This document shows positions 44,373-53,152 of a stretch of 64,000 bases of DNA, in pieces. The stretch spans positions 1 through 64,000 of the forward strand of contig NZ_JBEPTL010000012.1 of assembly GCF_040549465.1 (NCBI RefSeq), in the 5' to 3' direction. The position numbers were made by a program, and so were the translations under genes. This stretch comes from Lacisediminihabitans sp040549465 (GTDB taxonomy: Bacteria; Actinomycetota; Actinomycetes; Actinomycetales; Microbacteriaceae). Position 1 is the stretch's first letter; every line of letters begins with the position of its first letter. A model generated the notes under the pieces. The model searched no databases and was not told where the DNA came from. It worked only from the letters and a program-made list of their open reading frames with translations.

Positions 44373-45112
44373 ACAACGTCGCAGTGAGTGTCGATCACGT
44401 CACGAAGAGTTTCCGGATGTACCACGAGCGAAACCAAAGTCTCAAGTCGGCCATCATGCGCGGCCGTACATCGGTGCACGAAGACTTTCTCGCCCTTGAT
44501 GATGTGTCGTTCGACGTACCAGCCGGGTCGACCTTCGGGCTAATCGGAAGTAACGGATCCGGCAAGTCGACTCTGCTCAAGTGCCTCGCGAATATCTACT
44601 ACCCGAACGAGGGATCGATTACTCATTTCGGCAAGATCGCCGCGATGCTTGAGGTCGGATCCGGCTTCCATGCAGAACTGTCCGGTCGCGAGAACGTGTT
44701 CCTCAACGCTTCGATCCTCGGCATGTCCAAAAAGGATGTCACCCGCAAGTTCGATGAGATCGTGGACTTCTCTGGGGTCGAGCAGTTCATCGACCAGCCC
44801 GTAAAGAACTACTCCTCGGGAATGTACGTGCGTCTCGGTTTCGCGATCGCTATCAACGTCGACCCGGACATTCTGGTGGTGGACGAGGTGCTCGCTGTGG
44901 GTGACCAGGACTTCCAAGAGAAATGCTTCCAGAAATTCAGAGACCTCAAAAAAGCGGGGAAGACTGTCATTCTGGTGAGTCATTCGATGGGATCCGTCCA
45001 GGCAATGTGTGACAACGTCGCTTGGCTTGACCACGGGCACCTTCGATCCGTTGGGGACGCGAAGCCGACCATCGATGCTTATCTCGACTCCCTCCGCACG
45101 GACTCGGAATAG
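44369..45112 (+). CDS. Polysaccharide ABC exporter, ATPase (Wzt/TagH type)
   Basis: A 247-residue ATPase. Walker A LIGSNGSGKSTLLKCLA, a polysaccharide-exporter-type loop VGSGFHAELSGRENVFLNAS, signature YSSGMYVRLGFAIA and Walker B ILVVDEVLAVGD are present. The C-terminal carbohydrate-binding domain of O9a-type Wzt is absent, so export probably does not depend on a capped chain end. ATG 44369 overlaps the permease stop by 4 bp. Confidence 0.92.
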   Translation: MNNVAVSVDHVTKSFRMYHERNQSLKSAIMRGRTSVHEDFLALDDVSFDVPAGSTFGLIGSNGSGKSTLLKCLANIYYPNEGSITHFGKIAAMLEVGSGFHAELSGRENVFLNASILGMSKKDVTRKFDEIVDFSGVEQFIDQPVKNYSSGMYVRLGFAIAINVDPDILVVDEVLAVGDQDFQEKCFQKFRDLKKAGKTVILVSHSMGSVQAMCDNVAWLDHGHLRSVGDAKPTIDAYLDSLRTDSE

Positions 45113-45116
45113 TCGA

Positions 45117-46115
45117 GTGTCAGGCACGACGCTAGGGGTCTCGGTGGCGCTGTGCACGCGCAACGGTGAGGCATTCATTATCGACCAGATCCGGAGCATC
45201 CTTCAGCAATCGGTACTGCCCCGAGAGATAGTTCTGTCCGACGACGCCTCCACCGACTCGACCGTGGAGCGCGCGGTCGAGACGGTGGCCTCGCATGAGC
45301 GCTCAGTCGACCTGGTCGTCCTACGGAATCCAAAGCCATTGGGGGTCACGCTGAACTTCGAACAGGCAGTGCTCGAGTGCCGGTTCGAGTTGATCGCACT
45401 CTGCGATCAGGATGACGTCTGGTATCCGGACAAGCTCTCACGAATGACAGCACGATTCGAACATGACGAGCATCTCCAGCTTCTCTTCAGTGACGCACAA
45501 CTCGTCGGTGTCACTGGTGAACCGCTGGGCGACTCTCTCTTCCACGCGATTGGCTTTACTGGTGCTGCGGTGCGAGCGGTCCACGAGGGAGAGGCATTCT
45601 CGGTGCTCTGCAAGCGGAACGTAGTCACGGGAGCCACGGTTCTCGTACGGCGCGACTTCGCTCGTGCGGTTGCGCCCTTCCCCGCAGGTTGGGTGCACGA
45701 CGAGTGGATAGCCATGGCCGCTTCCATCGTGGGGCAACTCGATGTGCTCGATAAACCCCTTGTCGACTATCGCCAGCATGGCAACAATGAGATCGGCGCC
45801 AGCAGACTCTCAATTTTTGCGAGGTTCGCGCGAATAGCCGAAGCAGGCTTCGAACGCAATCGTCGCCTTCTCGACCGAGCAACGAACCTTGCCGCGCGGC
45901 TGCCGACCCTCCCGGGAGCCGTTTCGGCGAAGCAGGCTCACTCAGTAAAGCAGAAACTAGAGCACGAGCGAGTGAGAAGCGGCCTTTCTCTCCACCGCCT
46001 GGAAAGGATCACACCCGTTTTTCGCGAGATCACAACCGGCAGATACCACAGCTTCGGACGCGGACTCTTCGACGCGGTACGAGACCTGCTCCAGCCGCTT
46101 GGCGCCCCCCGGTAA
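45117..46115 (+). CDS. GT2 glycosyltransferase
   Basis: A 332-residue GT-A enzyme with VSVALCTRNGEAFIIDQI, VLSDDASTDSTVERA, ALCDQDDVWYPDKL (DXD) and the VHDEWIAMAAS acceptor region, in the group containing RfaG/WcaA-like rhamnosyl- and glucosyltransferases. GTG 45117 begins 4 bp after the exporter ATPase; an alternative longer frame lies within that gene. The C-terminal 90 residues form a basic helical tail that may bind the membrane. Confidence 0.85.
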   Translation: MSGTTLGVSVALCTRNGEAFIIDQIRSILQQSVLPREIVLSDDASTDSTVERAVETVASHERSVDLVVLRNPKPLGVTLNFEQAVLECRFELIALCDQDDVWYPDKLSRMTARFEHDEHLQLLFSDAQLVGVTGEPLGDSLFHAIGFTGAAVRAVHEGEAFSVLCKRNVVTGATVLVRRDFARAVAPFPAGWVHDEWIAMAASIVGQLDVLDKPLVDYRQHGNNEIGASRLSIFARFARIAEAGFERNRRLLDRATNLAARLPTLPGAVSAKQAHSVKQKLEHERVRSGLSLHRLERITPVFREITTGRYHSFGRGLFDAVRDLLQPLGAPR

Positions 46116-46118
46116 GCT
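46113..46118 (+). promoter_or_regulatory. Possible -10 (TAAGCT) of rfbC
   Basis: TAAGCT begins with the TAA stop of the preceding gene and ends 7 nt before GTG 46126, which has no clear Shine-Dalgarno. This suggests an internal leaderless start for rfbC-rfbA. Confidence 0.35.
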
Positions 46119-46125
46119 CGAGTCC

Positions 46126-46734
46126 GTGCAAATTCGTGAACTGTCAGTGCCGGACTCCTACGAGATCACCCCCCTCCAACGGGCGGATGACCGAGGGGTG
46201 TTCTTGGAGTGGTATCGCTTCGACCGTCTTTCCGAGGTCATCGGACATCCACTTACCCTTCGGCAGGCGAATAGCTCCGTCTCGAAGCGGGGGGTGGTGC
46301 GCGGCATCCACTTTGCCGACATCCCTCTTGGGCAGGCAAAATACGTGACTGCTTTGCACGGGGCAGTGCTTGACTTCGTCGTCGACATCCGGGTTGGGTC
46401 GCCGACCTTCGGGCAGTGGGACTCGGTGCGACTGGACGATGTGGACCGACGCGCCATCTACATTGCGGAGGGTTTAGGTCACGCGTTCGTTGCCCTCACC
46501 GGGGGGGCTACGGTGAGCTACCTCGTTTCCGACACCTACAACGCATCAAAAGAACACGGCATAAATCCCCTCGACGAGACCGTCGGTCTCGTATTCCCGC
46601 CAGAGGCTGGCGAGCTTCTTCTTTCGCCAAAAGACACTGAGGCGCCGTCCCTGGACGGGGCCGCGGCCAGCGGTCTGCTTCCGCATTGGAACGAAGTGAA
46701 GCGCCACTACGACACATTGAAGCGGGGGGCCTGA
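46126..46734 (+). CDS. rfbC: dTDP-4-dehydrorhamnose 3,5-epimerase
   Basis: A 202-residue cupin-fold epimerase, third step of dTDP-rhamnose synthesis. DDRGVFLEWYR, QANSSVSKRGVVRGIHF (catalytic His at the end), VLDFVVDIRVGSPTFGQW and the Tyr region YIAEGLGHAFVAL are diagnostic. GTG 46126 sits 10 bp after the preceding stop. Confidence 0.94.
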   Translation: MQIRELSVPDSYEITPLQRADDRGVFLEWYRFDRLSEVIGHPLTLRQANSSVSKRGVVRGIHFADIPLGQAKYVTALHGAVLDFVVDIRVGSPTFGQWDSVRLDDVDRRAIYIAEGLGHAFVALTGGATVSYLVSDTYNASKEHGINPLDETVGLVFPPEAGELLLSPKDTEAPSLDGAAASGLLPHWNEVKRHYDTLKRGA

Positions 46735-46737
46735 CTC

Positions 46738-47640
46738 GTGCGTGGAATTATCCTGGCCGGTGGCTCGGGAACCCGTCTGTGGCCGATTACGCGCGGCATC
46801 TCGAAGCAGTTGATGCCGATCTATGACAAGCCGATGATCTATTACCCCCTTTCGACGCTCATGATGGCAGGCATCAGCGAGATCCTCATCATCACCACTC
46901 CCGAGTACAACGACCAGTTCATCGCGCTCCTCGGCGATGGCGGCGACCTCGGTATTCATCTCGAATATGCGGTGCAGGAGTCTCCAGATGGACTAGCCCA
47001 GGCGTTCATTATCGGCGAAGAGTTCATCGGCGACGAAAGCGTCGCTTTGGTGCTGGGAGACAATATTTTTCACGGGGCAGGCTTGGGCAATTCGCTGCGA
47101 TTAAACGGCGAGCTATCGGGCGGTCTGATCTTCGCTTACCACGTTTCGAATCCCACCTCGTATGGAGTCGTCGAGTTCGATGACAAAATGATCGCGATTT
47201 CGATCGAGGAGAAGCCGACCAGGCCCAAGAGCAACTACGCGGTCCCCGGACTCTATTTCTACGACAACTCGGTGGTAGAAATAGCAAAGTCGATCGAACC
47301 GAGCGCCCGGGGCGAGCTGGAAATCTCCACGGTGAATGAACGGTATCTCGCGGCGGGAAAGCTGCAAGTGCAAGTACTTGATCGTGGGACGGCTTGGCTG
47401 GATACTGGGACTTTCGAGTCGATGATGCAGGCATCCGAGTATGTGCGAGTTATTGAAGACCGGCAGGGGTTCAAAATCGGGTGTATTGAAGAGATCGCCT
47501 GGCGCTCCGGTTGGATCGACACGGAGCAACTGCTCAAGCTCTCGGCGCCTCTCGTCAAGAGCGGCTATGGAGACTACCTGCGCCAAATCGTCGGCGACGA
47601 AGGTGCGGGTGGGACGATTGTTCACACTCCAAATCTCTGA
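46738..47640 (+). CDS. rfbA: Glucose-1-phosphate thymidylyltransferase
   Basis: A 300-residue nucleotidyltransferase, first step of dTDP-rhamnose synthesis. The N-terminal signature GIILAGGSGTRLWPITRGIS, KPMIYYPLSTLM, ALVLGDNIFHGAGL (metal Asp) and YGVVEFDD match RmlA. The start is GTG 46738, 3 bp after rfbC. This completes the four-gene rhamnose set in the window. Confidence 0.95.
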   Translation: MRGIILAGGSGTRLWPITRGISKQLMPIYDKPMIYYPLSTLMMAGISEILIITTPEYNDQFIALLGDGGDLGIHLEYAVQESPDGLAQAFIIGEEFIGDESVALVLGDNIFHGAGLGNSLRLNGELSGGLIFAYHVSNPTSYGVVEFDDKMIAISIEEKPTRPKSNYAVPGLYFYDNSVVEIAKSIEPSARGELEISTVNERYLAAGKLQVQVLDRGTAWLDTGTFESMMQASEYVRVIEDRQGFKIGCIEEIAWRSGWIDTEQLLKLSAPLVKSGYGDYLRQIVGDEGAGGTIVHTPNL

Positions 47641-47675
47641 GACGCTCTGTGCAGATGATGGGAAAGGGCCACGCG

Positions 47676-48572
47676 ATGACATCTGATGACTCCACCTCGG
47701 TCGAGGCGGGATTTGGTTCAGCGTCATTTTGGGAGCCGCGGCATTTGGCGCCCTCCGCCTGGCGTGAGCACGCACCGTTCGGCTACTGGCTGATTAGTGC
47801 GACGCGGCCGCGCACGATCGTAGAGCTCGGCACCCACAATGGATTTTCCTTTTTCGTTTTCGCGGAAGCAGTCAAGCGCCTCGGGTTAGGCACGCGCCTG
47901 TTCGCCATTGATAGTTGGCAGGGAGACGACCAGGCCGGGTTCTATGGCGAGGATGTCTACCAGTCAGTAGTGCGAATCGCCAGCAAAGACTATGCCGACT
48001 CGACTGAGCTGATTCGGTCTTACTTCAGCGATGCCGTCTCGCGGTTTGAAGATGGATCCATCGACCTGCTTCACATCGATGGGCGGCACGGATACGAAGA
48101 CGTGCGCGAAGACTTCGAAACCTATCGCCCCAAACTCTCCTCGAGGGCGGTCGTCGTTTTCCACGACACCCATGAATTTCAACCTACCTTCGGAGTACAT
48201 AAATTCTGGGGCGAACTGTCCCTCACTGCTCCCTCCTTCGAGTTCCACCACGGCCACGGGCTCGGTGTACTCGCATTCGGCGCGGAGGTGCCGAGGGAGG
48301 TGCGAGAGTTCCTCGCGGCAGGTGCCGCCGATCCCGTCCGCATGCGTCGTGCCTATGAGGTCAGGGGCGCGGAAGTCAGCGCTCTATTCGCCCAAGGCGA
48401 ACATCTGACCGAGTTGGAAAAGGAGAACGCGAACCTGAGGCACGAGCTTCTGTGGAGGGACGCAGCGCTCGGCCAATCACGGGCCGAGCTCGATCAGGTT
48501 CGTGCAAGCACGAGCTGGCGGTTAACCGCCCCGCTGAGATTCGTGGGCAGAAAGTTGCGCCGATCGAACTAA
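47676..48572 (+). CDS. Class I SAM-dependent methyltransferase in the glycan locus
   Basis: A 298-residue protein with a Methyltransf_24-like domain: TIVELGTHNGFSFFVFAEA (SAM loop), RLFAIDSWQGDDQAGFYG, IDLLHIDGRHGYEDVREDF and VVFHDTHEF. A heptad-like helix follows (LTELEKENANLRHELLWRDA) and ends with STSWRLTAPLRFVGRKL, a tail often found on glycan-synthesis proteins. It may methylate a sugar or cap a chain. ATG 47676 has a GGAAAGGG Shine-Dalgarno; ATG 47655 is an alternative. Confidence 0.8.
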   Translation: MTSDDSTSVEAGFGSASFWEPRHLAPSAWREHAPFGYWLISATRPRTIVELGTHNGFSFFVFAEAVKRLGLGTRLFAIDSWQGDDQAGFYGEDVYQSVVRIASKDYADSTELIRSYFSDAVSRFEDGSIDLLHIDGRHGYEDVREDFETYRPKLSSRAVVVFHDTHEFQPTFGVHKFWGELSLTAPSFEFHHGHGLGVLAFGAEVPREVREFLAAGAADPVRMRRAYEVRGAEVSALFAQGEHLTELEKENANLRHELLWRDAALGQSRAELDQVRASTSWRLTAPLRFVGRKLRRSN

Positions 48573-48599
48573 TACGTCGCCAAGGTCACCGGGTTCGGG

Positions 48600-49811
48600 C
48601 TACGACGCTGGTACGAAATTCAAATGACGTTCGGTGATCTGCAGGATCACCACATCGGGGTGATACTCGCGGGCCAGAGCCGGGATGTCTGGTTGAGTGT
48701 CTGGTGTTGAATCGAGATTGTGTCGGACTTGCCAGGTCTGAGCGAAGGATTGCTGCAGCGGTATGGACAGTGCGTTCCCGTAGGAGTCACGCACAAATAG
48801 CGCGGTATGGTCGGTCTGGGAGCTCTCGGTACGGGTCTCGGCAGGAAGGGAGAGCAGGTCGGTCGGGGTGTCGCCACTCACGGTAGACATCGCACCGGTG
48901 TGGTCGGTCACGACGACGGGGCGAAGCGGGGTCGCATAGTCCGGCACCGTCCAGTTCGGCGCAGCATCGGCGATACCGTACGGCGCGAATTCGTTATGAT
49001 CGGCGGTCACGGACACGCCGTCGATCGTCGGAGCGGAAAGACCCCCCGTCGCGGGCAAAGTCGCATCAATGCACGCCGCAATCGACTTCCATCCCACCCA
49101 CGCGCCGTAGTCGGTCCAGTGGCTGTTGGTCTTGCTATAGGTCTGGTGCTCTTCGCTTGCTTTCCGCAAGGGATTTCGAAGGTCGACGATCGGCAGGTCA
49201 GGATACCCAGCCAGAAGCTGATCGAGCGGCCCGGACCCGCGAATCGCCTGTGCCCAATCCGGAAGCTTCTCCGGATAAACATCCCACTTGGCGGGAGTGA
49301 TCACGATGACAAGAGGGATCTTCAGGGCGCTCAGGCTGTCCCGTAGAGCGGCAAAATGATCATGCCATCGAGTCGCCTCGGCAGTGGTGAGGTAACGCCG
49401 GCCGAGTGCCTGCGAGAAGTTCGCGGCTTGGACGTCCCCCCAGTCGTACCAGCCATCTTTCTCCGCGACATACGGCTGGGTGAGATCCGGCTGGTGGGCA
49501 GTCCACACCGCTTCGGCACGCGCTCGCGCATCCGGCGTGCCTAACCAGGGCTGCTGCGCCGGGGCCTTGATTGACCGATGGCACAGGGTGGGAAGCGCGG
49601 AGCTTTCTCCCGTCGACTTCGATACAGATGAGGAGACGGGGGCGGGTCGAGCAGCCTTCGCGGCGGCCGCGTCTTGACGGTGCGCGACGACGTTTCCCAC
49701 GACCGCCGCGATGAGCGCAATCACAACGAGGACCACGAGCGGTACGTATCGCCAACGCCTCCAGTGGCGAGGGTCGAGCCTCTGCCGCGGCGGAAGTTCA
49801 CGAAGACTCAC
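48600..49811 (-). CDS. AlgX/DltD-like SGNH acetyltransferase, membrane-anchored
   Basis: A 403-residue protein with a cytoplasmic basic N-terminus, one transmembrane helix (about residues 22-43), a low-complexity Ala/Ser/Pro linker, then an SGNH-hydrolase-like domain related to AlgX/AlgJ: VIVITPAKWDVYPEKLPDWA, YSKTNSHWTDYGAWVGW (Asp-His region) and ALFVRDSYGNALSIPLQQ (Ser block). Such domains move acetyl groups to sugars outside the cell. It overlaps the membrane acyltransferase by 4 bp, its likely donor. Confidence 0.8.
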   Translation of the reverse strand: MSLRELPPRQRLDPRHWRRWRYVPLVVLVVIALIAAVVGNVVAHRQDAAAAKAARPAPVSSSVSKSTGESSALPTLCHRSIKAPAQQPWLGTPDARARAEAVWTAHQPDLTQPYVAEKDGWYDWGDVQAANFSQALGRRYLTTAEATRWHDHFAALRDSLSALKIPLVIVITPAKWDVYPEKLPDWAQAIRGSGPLDQLLAGYPDLPIVDLRNPLRKASEEHQTYSKTNSHWTDYGAWVGWKSIAACIDATLPATGGLSAPTIDGVSVTADHNEFAPYGIADAAPNWTVPDYATPLRPVVVTDHTGAMSTVSGDTPTDLLSLPAETRTESSQTDHTALFVRDSYGNALSIPLQQSFAQTWQVRHNLDSTPDTQPDIPALAREYHPDVVILQITERHLNFVPAS

Positions 49812-51028
49812 GAGCGTCGCCCGTCAGCCGAGCCAGTGTCCTTCGCGGACCCGACCGGCATGAGAAACGATTGGATCCGGCTGCTCACGAGAGCGATGCG
49901 GTCGCGCGCTGGCGTGGCTCTCTGAAGCGCCCGGTCGACAAATCCGGGAGTCCAATCTTTCAGACCCATGGCCGGCTTTTCGATCAGATGCCAACTCAAA
50001 TATGCAGCAATGTGCACGAGCACGATCACCACGAGGTGATAGACCAGCCACCCCCGGTTCTGCAATCCGAAGTAGGCGACGAAGGTCATGATGGGCCAAG
50101 CGAAAATATAGATACCGTACGAGAAGTCACCGAATCGTTCCCAGTTCTTCAGGATCGTGACCCGCGTTGCGAACCACATGAGGAAATAGTAGAGGGCGTA
50201 CTGCCCGAAGACCAGGAAGCCGCCTTTGCCGTAGGTGAGCACCGCGAAGACCAGGCAGGCGAAAGCCACACGGCCATCCATGGGAATCTTCTCCGCATAG
50301 AGGGCGAAGAGTATGCCGACCGCAAACGGCGGCAGCAGTAGCAGAATGTAGATGTCCTGGAACAGCGGGAGGTATTTGCCGAGATCGCCGATTCGAAGCC
50401 ATTGGAGGGTGGAGAGGGCGATCATGGACAAGGCGATGATGGCACCCACCTTGCGGTTGGCCAGCGCGCCGATTAGCCCGAGAACTCCAACGGCGATGTA
50501 GGCGCTGAATTCGTAGATAAGGGTCCAGGCCGAACCGTTCCAATCACGACTGCCGAGAAGCTGGAAGTACGGGAGTTGCTCACCCAAGCCCGCGATATTC
50601 CGCTGCCCGAGCGCGAGGAACATGTTGTTTGCGAAGTAGCTCAGCGGTGATTCGCTCGGAGCCGAAAAAAAAGTGGAGAGCGGGCCGACACGATGCAACC
50701 ACGCGATCGGGGCCAGGACGAAGGCGGTTACGAGCAGCGCAACCCAGAACGCTGGAAAGATTCGAAGGATTCGACGCCAGAAGAAGCGCGGAAGTGTCGA
50801 TCGCCCCATGCGGCTCTTCGTAATGAGAAATCCCGAAAAGAAGAAGAATCCGCCGACGGCGACGCCACCGAGCGACTGCTCATCGCTCCACTGGGTCCCG
50901 AGGTCGTGGCCGCCGTAGAAACCCCCGATCGGACCCGCATGGGAAAAGATGACGAGGAACGCCATCAGCCACCGGATAAAGCCGATGCTGTTCGCGCGCG
51001 GGTTGAAGGTGCTCGAAAGACTCTTCAC
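49808..51028 (-). CDS. Acyltransferase 3 family membrane protein (OafA-like)
   Basis: A 406-residue polytopic protein with about ten helices. FIRWLMAFLVIFSHAGPIGG holds the catalytic His; GGVAVGGFFFFSGFLITKS, RRILRIFPAFWVALL and NGSAWTLIYEFSAYIAVG are family core motifs. It would carry acetyl groups across the membrane for O-acetylation of the glycan by the SGNH protein. GTG 51028 overlaps the upstream rhamnan gene by 4 bp. Confidence 0.9.
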   Translation of the reverse strand: MKSLSSTFNPRANSIGFIRWLMAFLVIFSHAGPIGGFYGGHDLGTQWSDEQSLGGVAVGGFFFFSGFLITKSRMGRSTLPRFFWRRILRIFPAFWVALLVTAFVLAPIAWLHRVGPLSTFFSAPSESPLSYFANNMFLALGQRNIAGLGEQLPYFQLLGSRDWNGSAWTLIYEFSAYIAVGVLGLIGALANRKVGAIIALSMIALSTLQWLRIGDLGKYLPLFQDIYILLLLPPFAVGILFALYAEKIPMDGRVAFACLVFAVLTYGKGGFLVFGQYALYYFLMWFATRVTILKNWERFGDFSYGIYIFAWPIMTFVAYFGLQNRGWLVYHLVVIVLVHIAAYLSWHLIEKPAMGLKDWTPGFVDRALQRATPARDRIALVSSRIQSFLMPVGSAKDTGSADGRRS

Positions 51029-52938
51029 GGGGTTGCCGCCTTGGCCTTTTTGGCCTCGCGGCGCGCGCGGCGACGGCGCCGCAGAGGCTTTGTCAGAAAA
51101 AGGAGCATCGTAGCAATTCGAAAGTGGTACCGGAGGAGAAGGTACGCGATCACGCTGCGCTGGCCACCATCCACCAGCTTCACCAATGGGCGCATCGCGT
51201 GTATCTGGTCGTAGGCGAAGCCGGAAAGCCCGGCACTCATCTGGTCGAGTTTGTATTCCAGAAAGGTATGACTGATCGCTGCATAGTCGGCATTCGCGAC
51301 TGTCCTTGTGTGGAATCCGAGTTCTGCGGCGGCGTAAGCTACCAATCTCTCCTGTACGTGCGAGAGGGTGCCGTCTCCATACTTGCCCTCGGGAGCGTAA
51401 TCCTCAAAGTCCCACTGGTGCCGTGTCATAGCGAGGAGGGCCTTCGGTCGAGCGATGAACATGCCGCCGTAGGGGGCGAGGGGCGACGACTCATCGAGCG
51501 CCACCTTGATGCCGAGTTTCTTCATCAAGGCTTTTGCTTTATCGAAGTTCGTGAACCAGGCATTGCCCATGGTTGGATAGCCGATGTGGATCATGGGGGG
51601 GTAGACCGCCCCGAGTCCGGGTTCCCGCTGGAACAGTTCGACCAGGTTCGCTGTGTATCCCGGACTGTAGAGCAGGTTGTCGAGCTGCTGCCGCTTGAAG
51701 AATGTGCCGGGCCCCGCTCCGTCCTGGGCCGAACGCTTCGAGTGGACCTTGACCACCAGGTCGTATTCCTCGCTGAGAAGCACGTCCCGGCAGGTGACGT
51801 AGAAGGCACTCTGATCGCGACCCCGGTTCGATGGCACGATCCGAATTTCCGATTTTTCCAGGTTCAGGTCTGTGCGCCTCTCGATGACCGAGCGAATCAC
51901 TTCGGCCTTAGCTTCGTCGCTCGTCGTCACGACAAGATCGAATTGGGAGGGGAGTGTCGAAAGTCGATCGAGCAATTCGTCGGTCATATCTTCGTAATAA
52001 ATGTGAACGATCGCCACAGTGCGGAGCGGCGATCGACCGTCGTAGCGCACTGCATCCGAGGGCAGGATCTCCATCATCGAAGCGTTGGTGTAGAGAATCT
52101 TCGCGGTAGCGCTGCGAGTCATGCTCTGCCAGATGAAACGTTCCGGATATCCCTGGGATGTCGCCGACTGCACAAGCCACCGTCCGATTATTGCTTCTCG
52201 GTCGAGGTACAGAGGGTCGTGAAAAAATGGTCGTCGCTTGACTACGGGACATCCGTCGTCGAGAAGGGTAATGGCGTTCTCGAAGGCCGGGTGCATGCTC
52301 GGCGCATAGTTCTCGTGGGGAAAAGCGACAGCGTAGCTGTGCCCCAGCCGTTCGAAATGCTCAGTGAATCGGGATTCGTGCAAGAGGATCGACTCGCGAT
52401 AGGACTTAATTCGGGGCATTTCGCCCCAATAGCGCTTCCATTCTTCGGTGAGAAACACCGAACTGCGCACCGCGATCCAATGCGACTGGATGTGCGAGGG
52501 CATCACGCCCTTGAAAGTGACGGGATTGGGGTCCGTGGGGCCGTGGTCAGTGATCCCCCAAAAGCCGACATGGAGGGCATTCATGCGATCGAAGAGCGGC
52601 TCGAACGGCCGAACAGGACCGAACCAGGTGTAATTCATGAGAATGAGTTCGTCGAACTCGGCCAACCGGGCTTCGCCGAATCGTTCAAGCGCCATGGCGT
52701 AGCCGCCCACGTCGAAACCGACGTTCTTGCGCTCCCAGAGCTCGTCGACAAAGGGCTCGAGCGCGGCACGCCCAGTGTCCGAAATCACTCCGTTGAAGAT
52801 GACGACGATGCAATCCGCGAATGGCCTGAGACGCTCGAGCTTGTACGGAATGTAGTCATCGACGTTTCCGCGCGCATCGTAGATGAGGTAGAAAATGACG
52901 CGACGCCCGCTCGGCGGGAAGGTAGATTCGATCGTCAT
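51025..52938 (-). CDS. Rhamnan synthesis protein F-like (RgpF)
   Basis: A 637-residue protein of the rhamnan-synthesis F family. VIFYLIYDARGNVDDYIPYKL, NVGFDVGGYAMALE and LILMNYTWFGPVRPF near the N-terminus, then AIVHIYYEDMTDELLDRL, SNRGRDQSAFYVTC, LVVKVHSKRS and APYGGMFIARP, are its hallmarks. RgpF-type enzymes make rhamnose polymers. A basic C-terminus (RRRRARREAKKAK) ends the protein. ATG 52938 is unusual: the message would carry CACCTCCTT directly before it, an anti-Shine-Dalgarno rather than a ribosome site. Confidence 0.88.
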   Translation of the reverse strand: MTIESTFPPSGRRVIFYLIYDARGNVDDYIPYKLERLRPFADCIVVIFNGVISDTGRAALEPFVDELWERKNVGFDVGGYAMALERFGEARLAEFDELILMNYTWFGPVRPFEPLFDRMNALHVGFWGITDHGPTDPNPVTFKGVMPSHIQSHWIAVRSSVFLTEEWKRYWGEMPRIKSYRESILLHESRFTEHFERLGHSYAVAFPHENYAPSMHPAFENAITLLDDGCPVVKRRPFFHDPLYLDREAIIGRWLVQSATSQGYPERFIWQSMTRSATAKILYTNASMMEILPSDAVRYDGRSPLRTVAIVHIYYEDMTDELLDRLSTLPSQFDLVVTTSDEAKAEVIRSVIERRTDLNLEKSEIRIVPSNRGRDQSAFYVTCRDVLLSEEYDLVVKVHSKRSAQDGAGPGTFFKRQQLDNLLYSPGYTANLVELFQREPGLGAVYPPMIHIGYPTMGNAWFTNFDKAKALMKKLGIKVALDESSPLAPYGGMFIARPKALLAMTRHQWDFEDYAPEGKYGDGTLSHVQERLVAYAAAELGFHTRTVANADYAAISHTFLEYKLDQMSAGLSGFAYDQIHAMRPLVKLVDGGQRSVIAYLLLRYHFRIATMLLFLTKPLRRRRRARREAKKAKAATP

Positions 52939-53152
52939 AAGGAGGTGCGTGGTGCTTCCGGTGAGTGCGGACCATGAGAAGAGGAATCGTCCCGGTCATC
53001 ACGGGTGTGAACCGTCTAAGTGTACGGGACTAGATGGGAGACAGGCCGATTGGCCACTTCTACAGACTCGAACGCCGTGTTTCCTGATCGTCGGGCTAGT
53101 ACGGTGGCAGGATGGCGCGACCCGCTTCGCAGACGCAGAGGAGAAATAATCG

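Noticed and set aside
52952..53149. 66-codon frame after AAGGAGGTG
   Set aside because: Kept only as a finding: no domain, and the epimerase already has its own Shine-Dalgarno.
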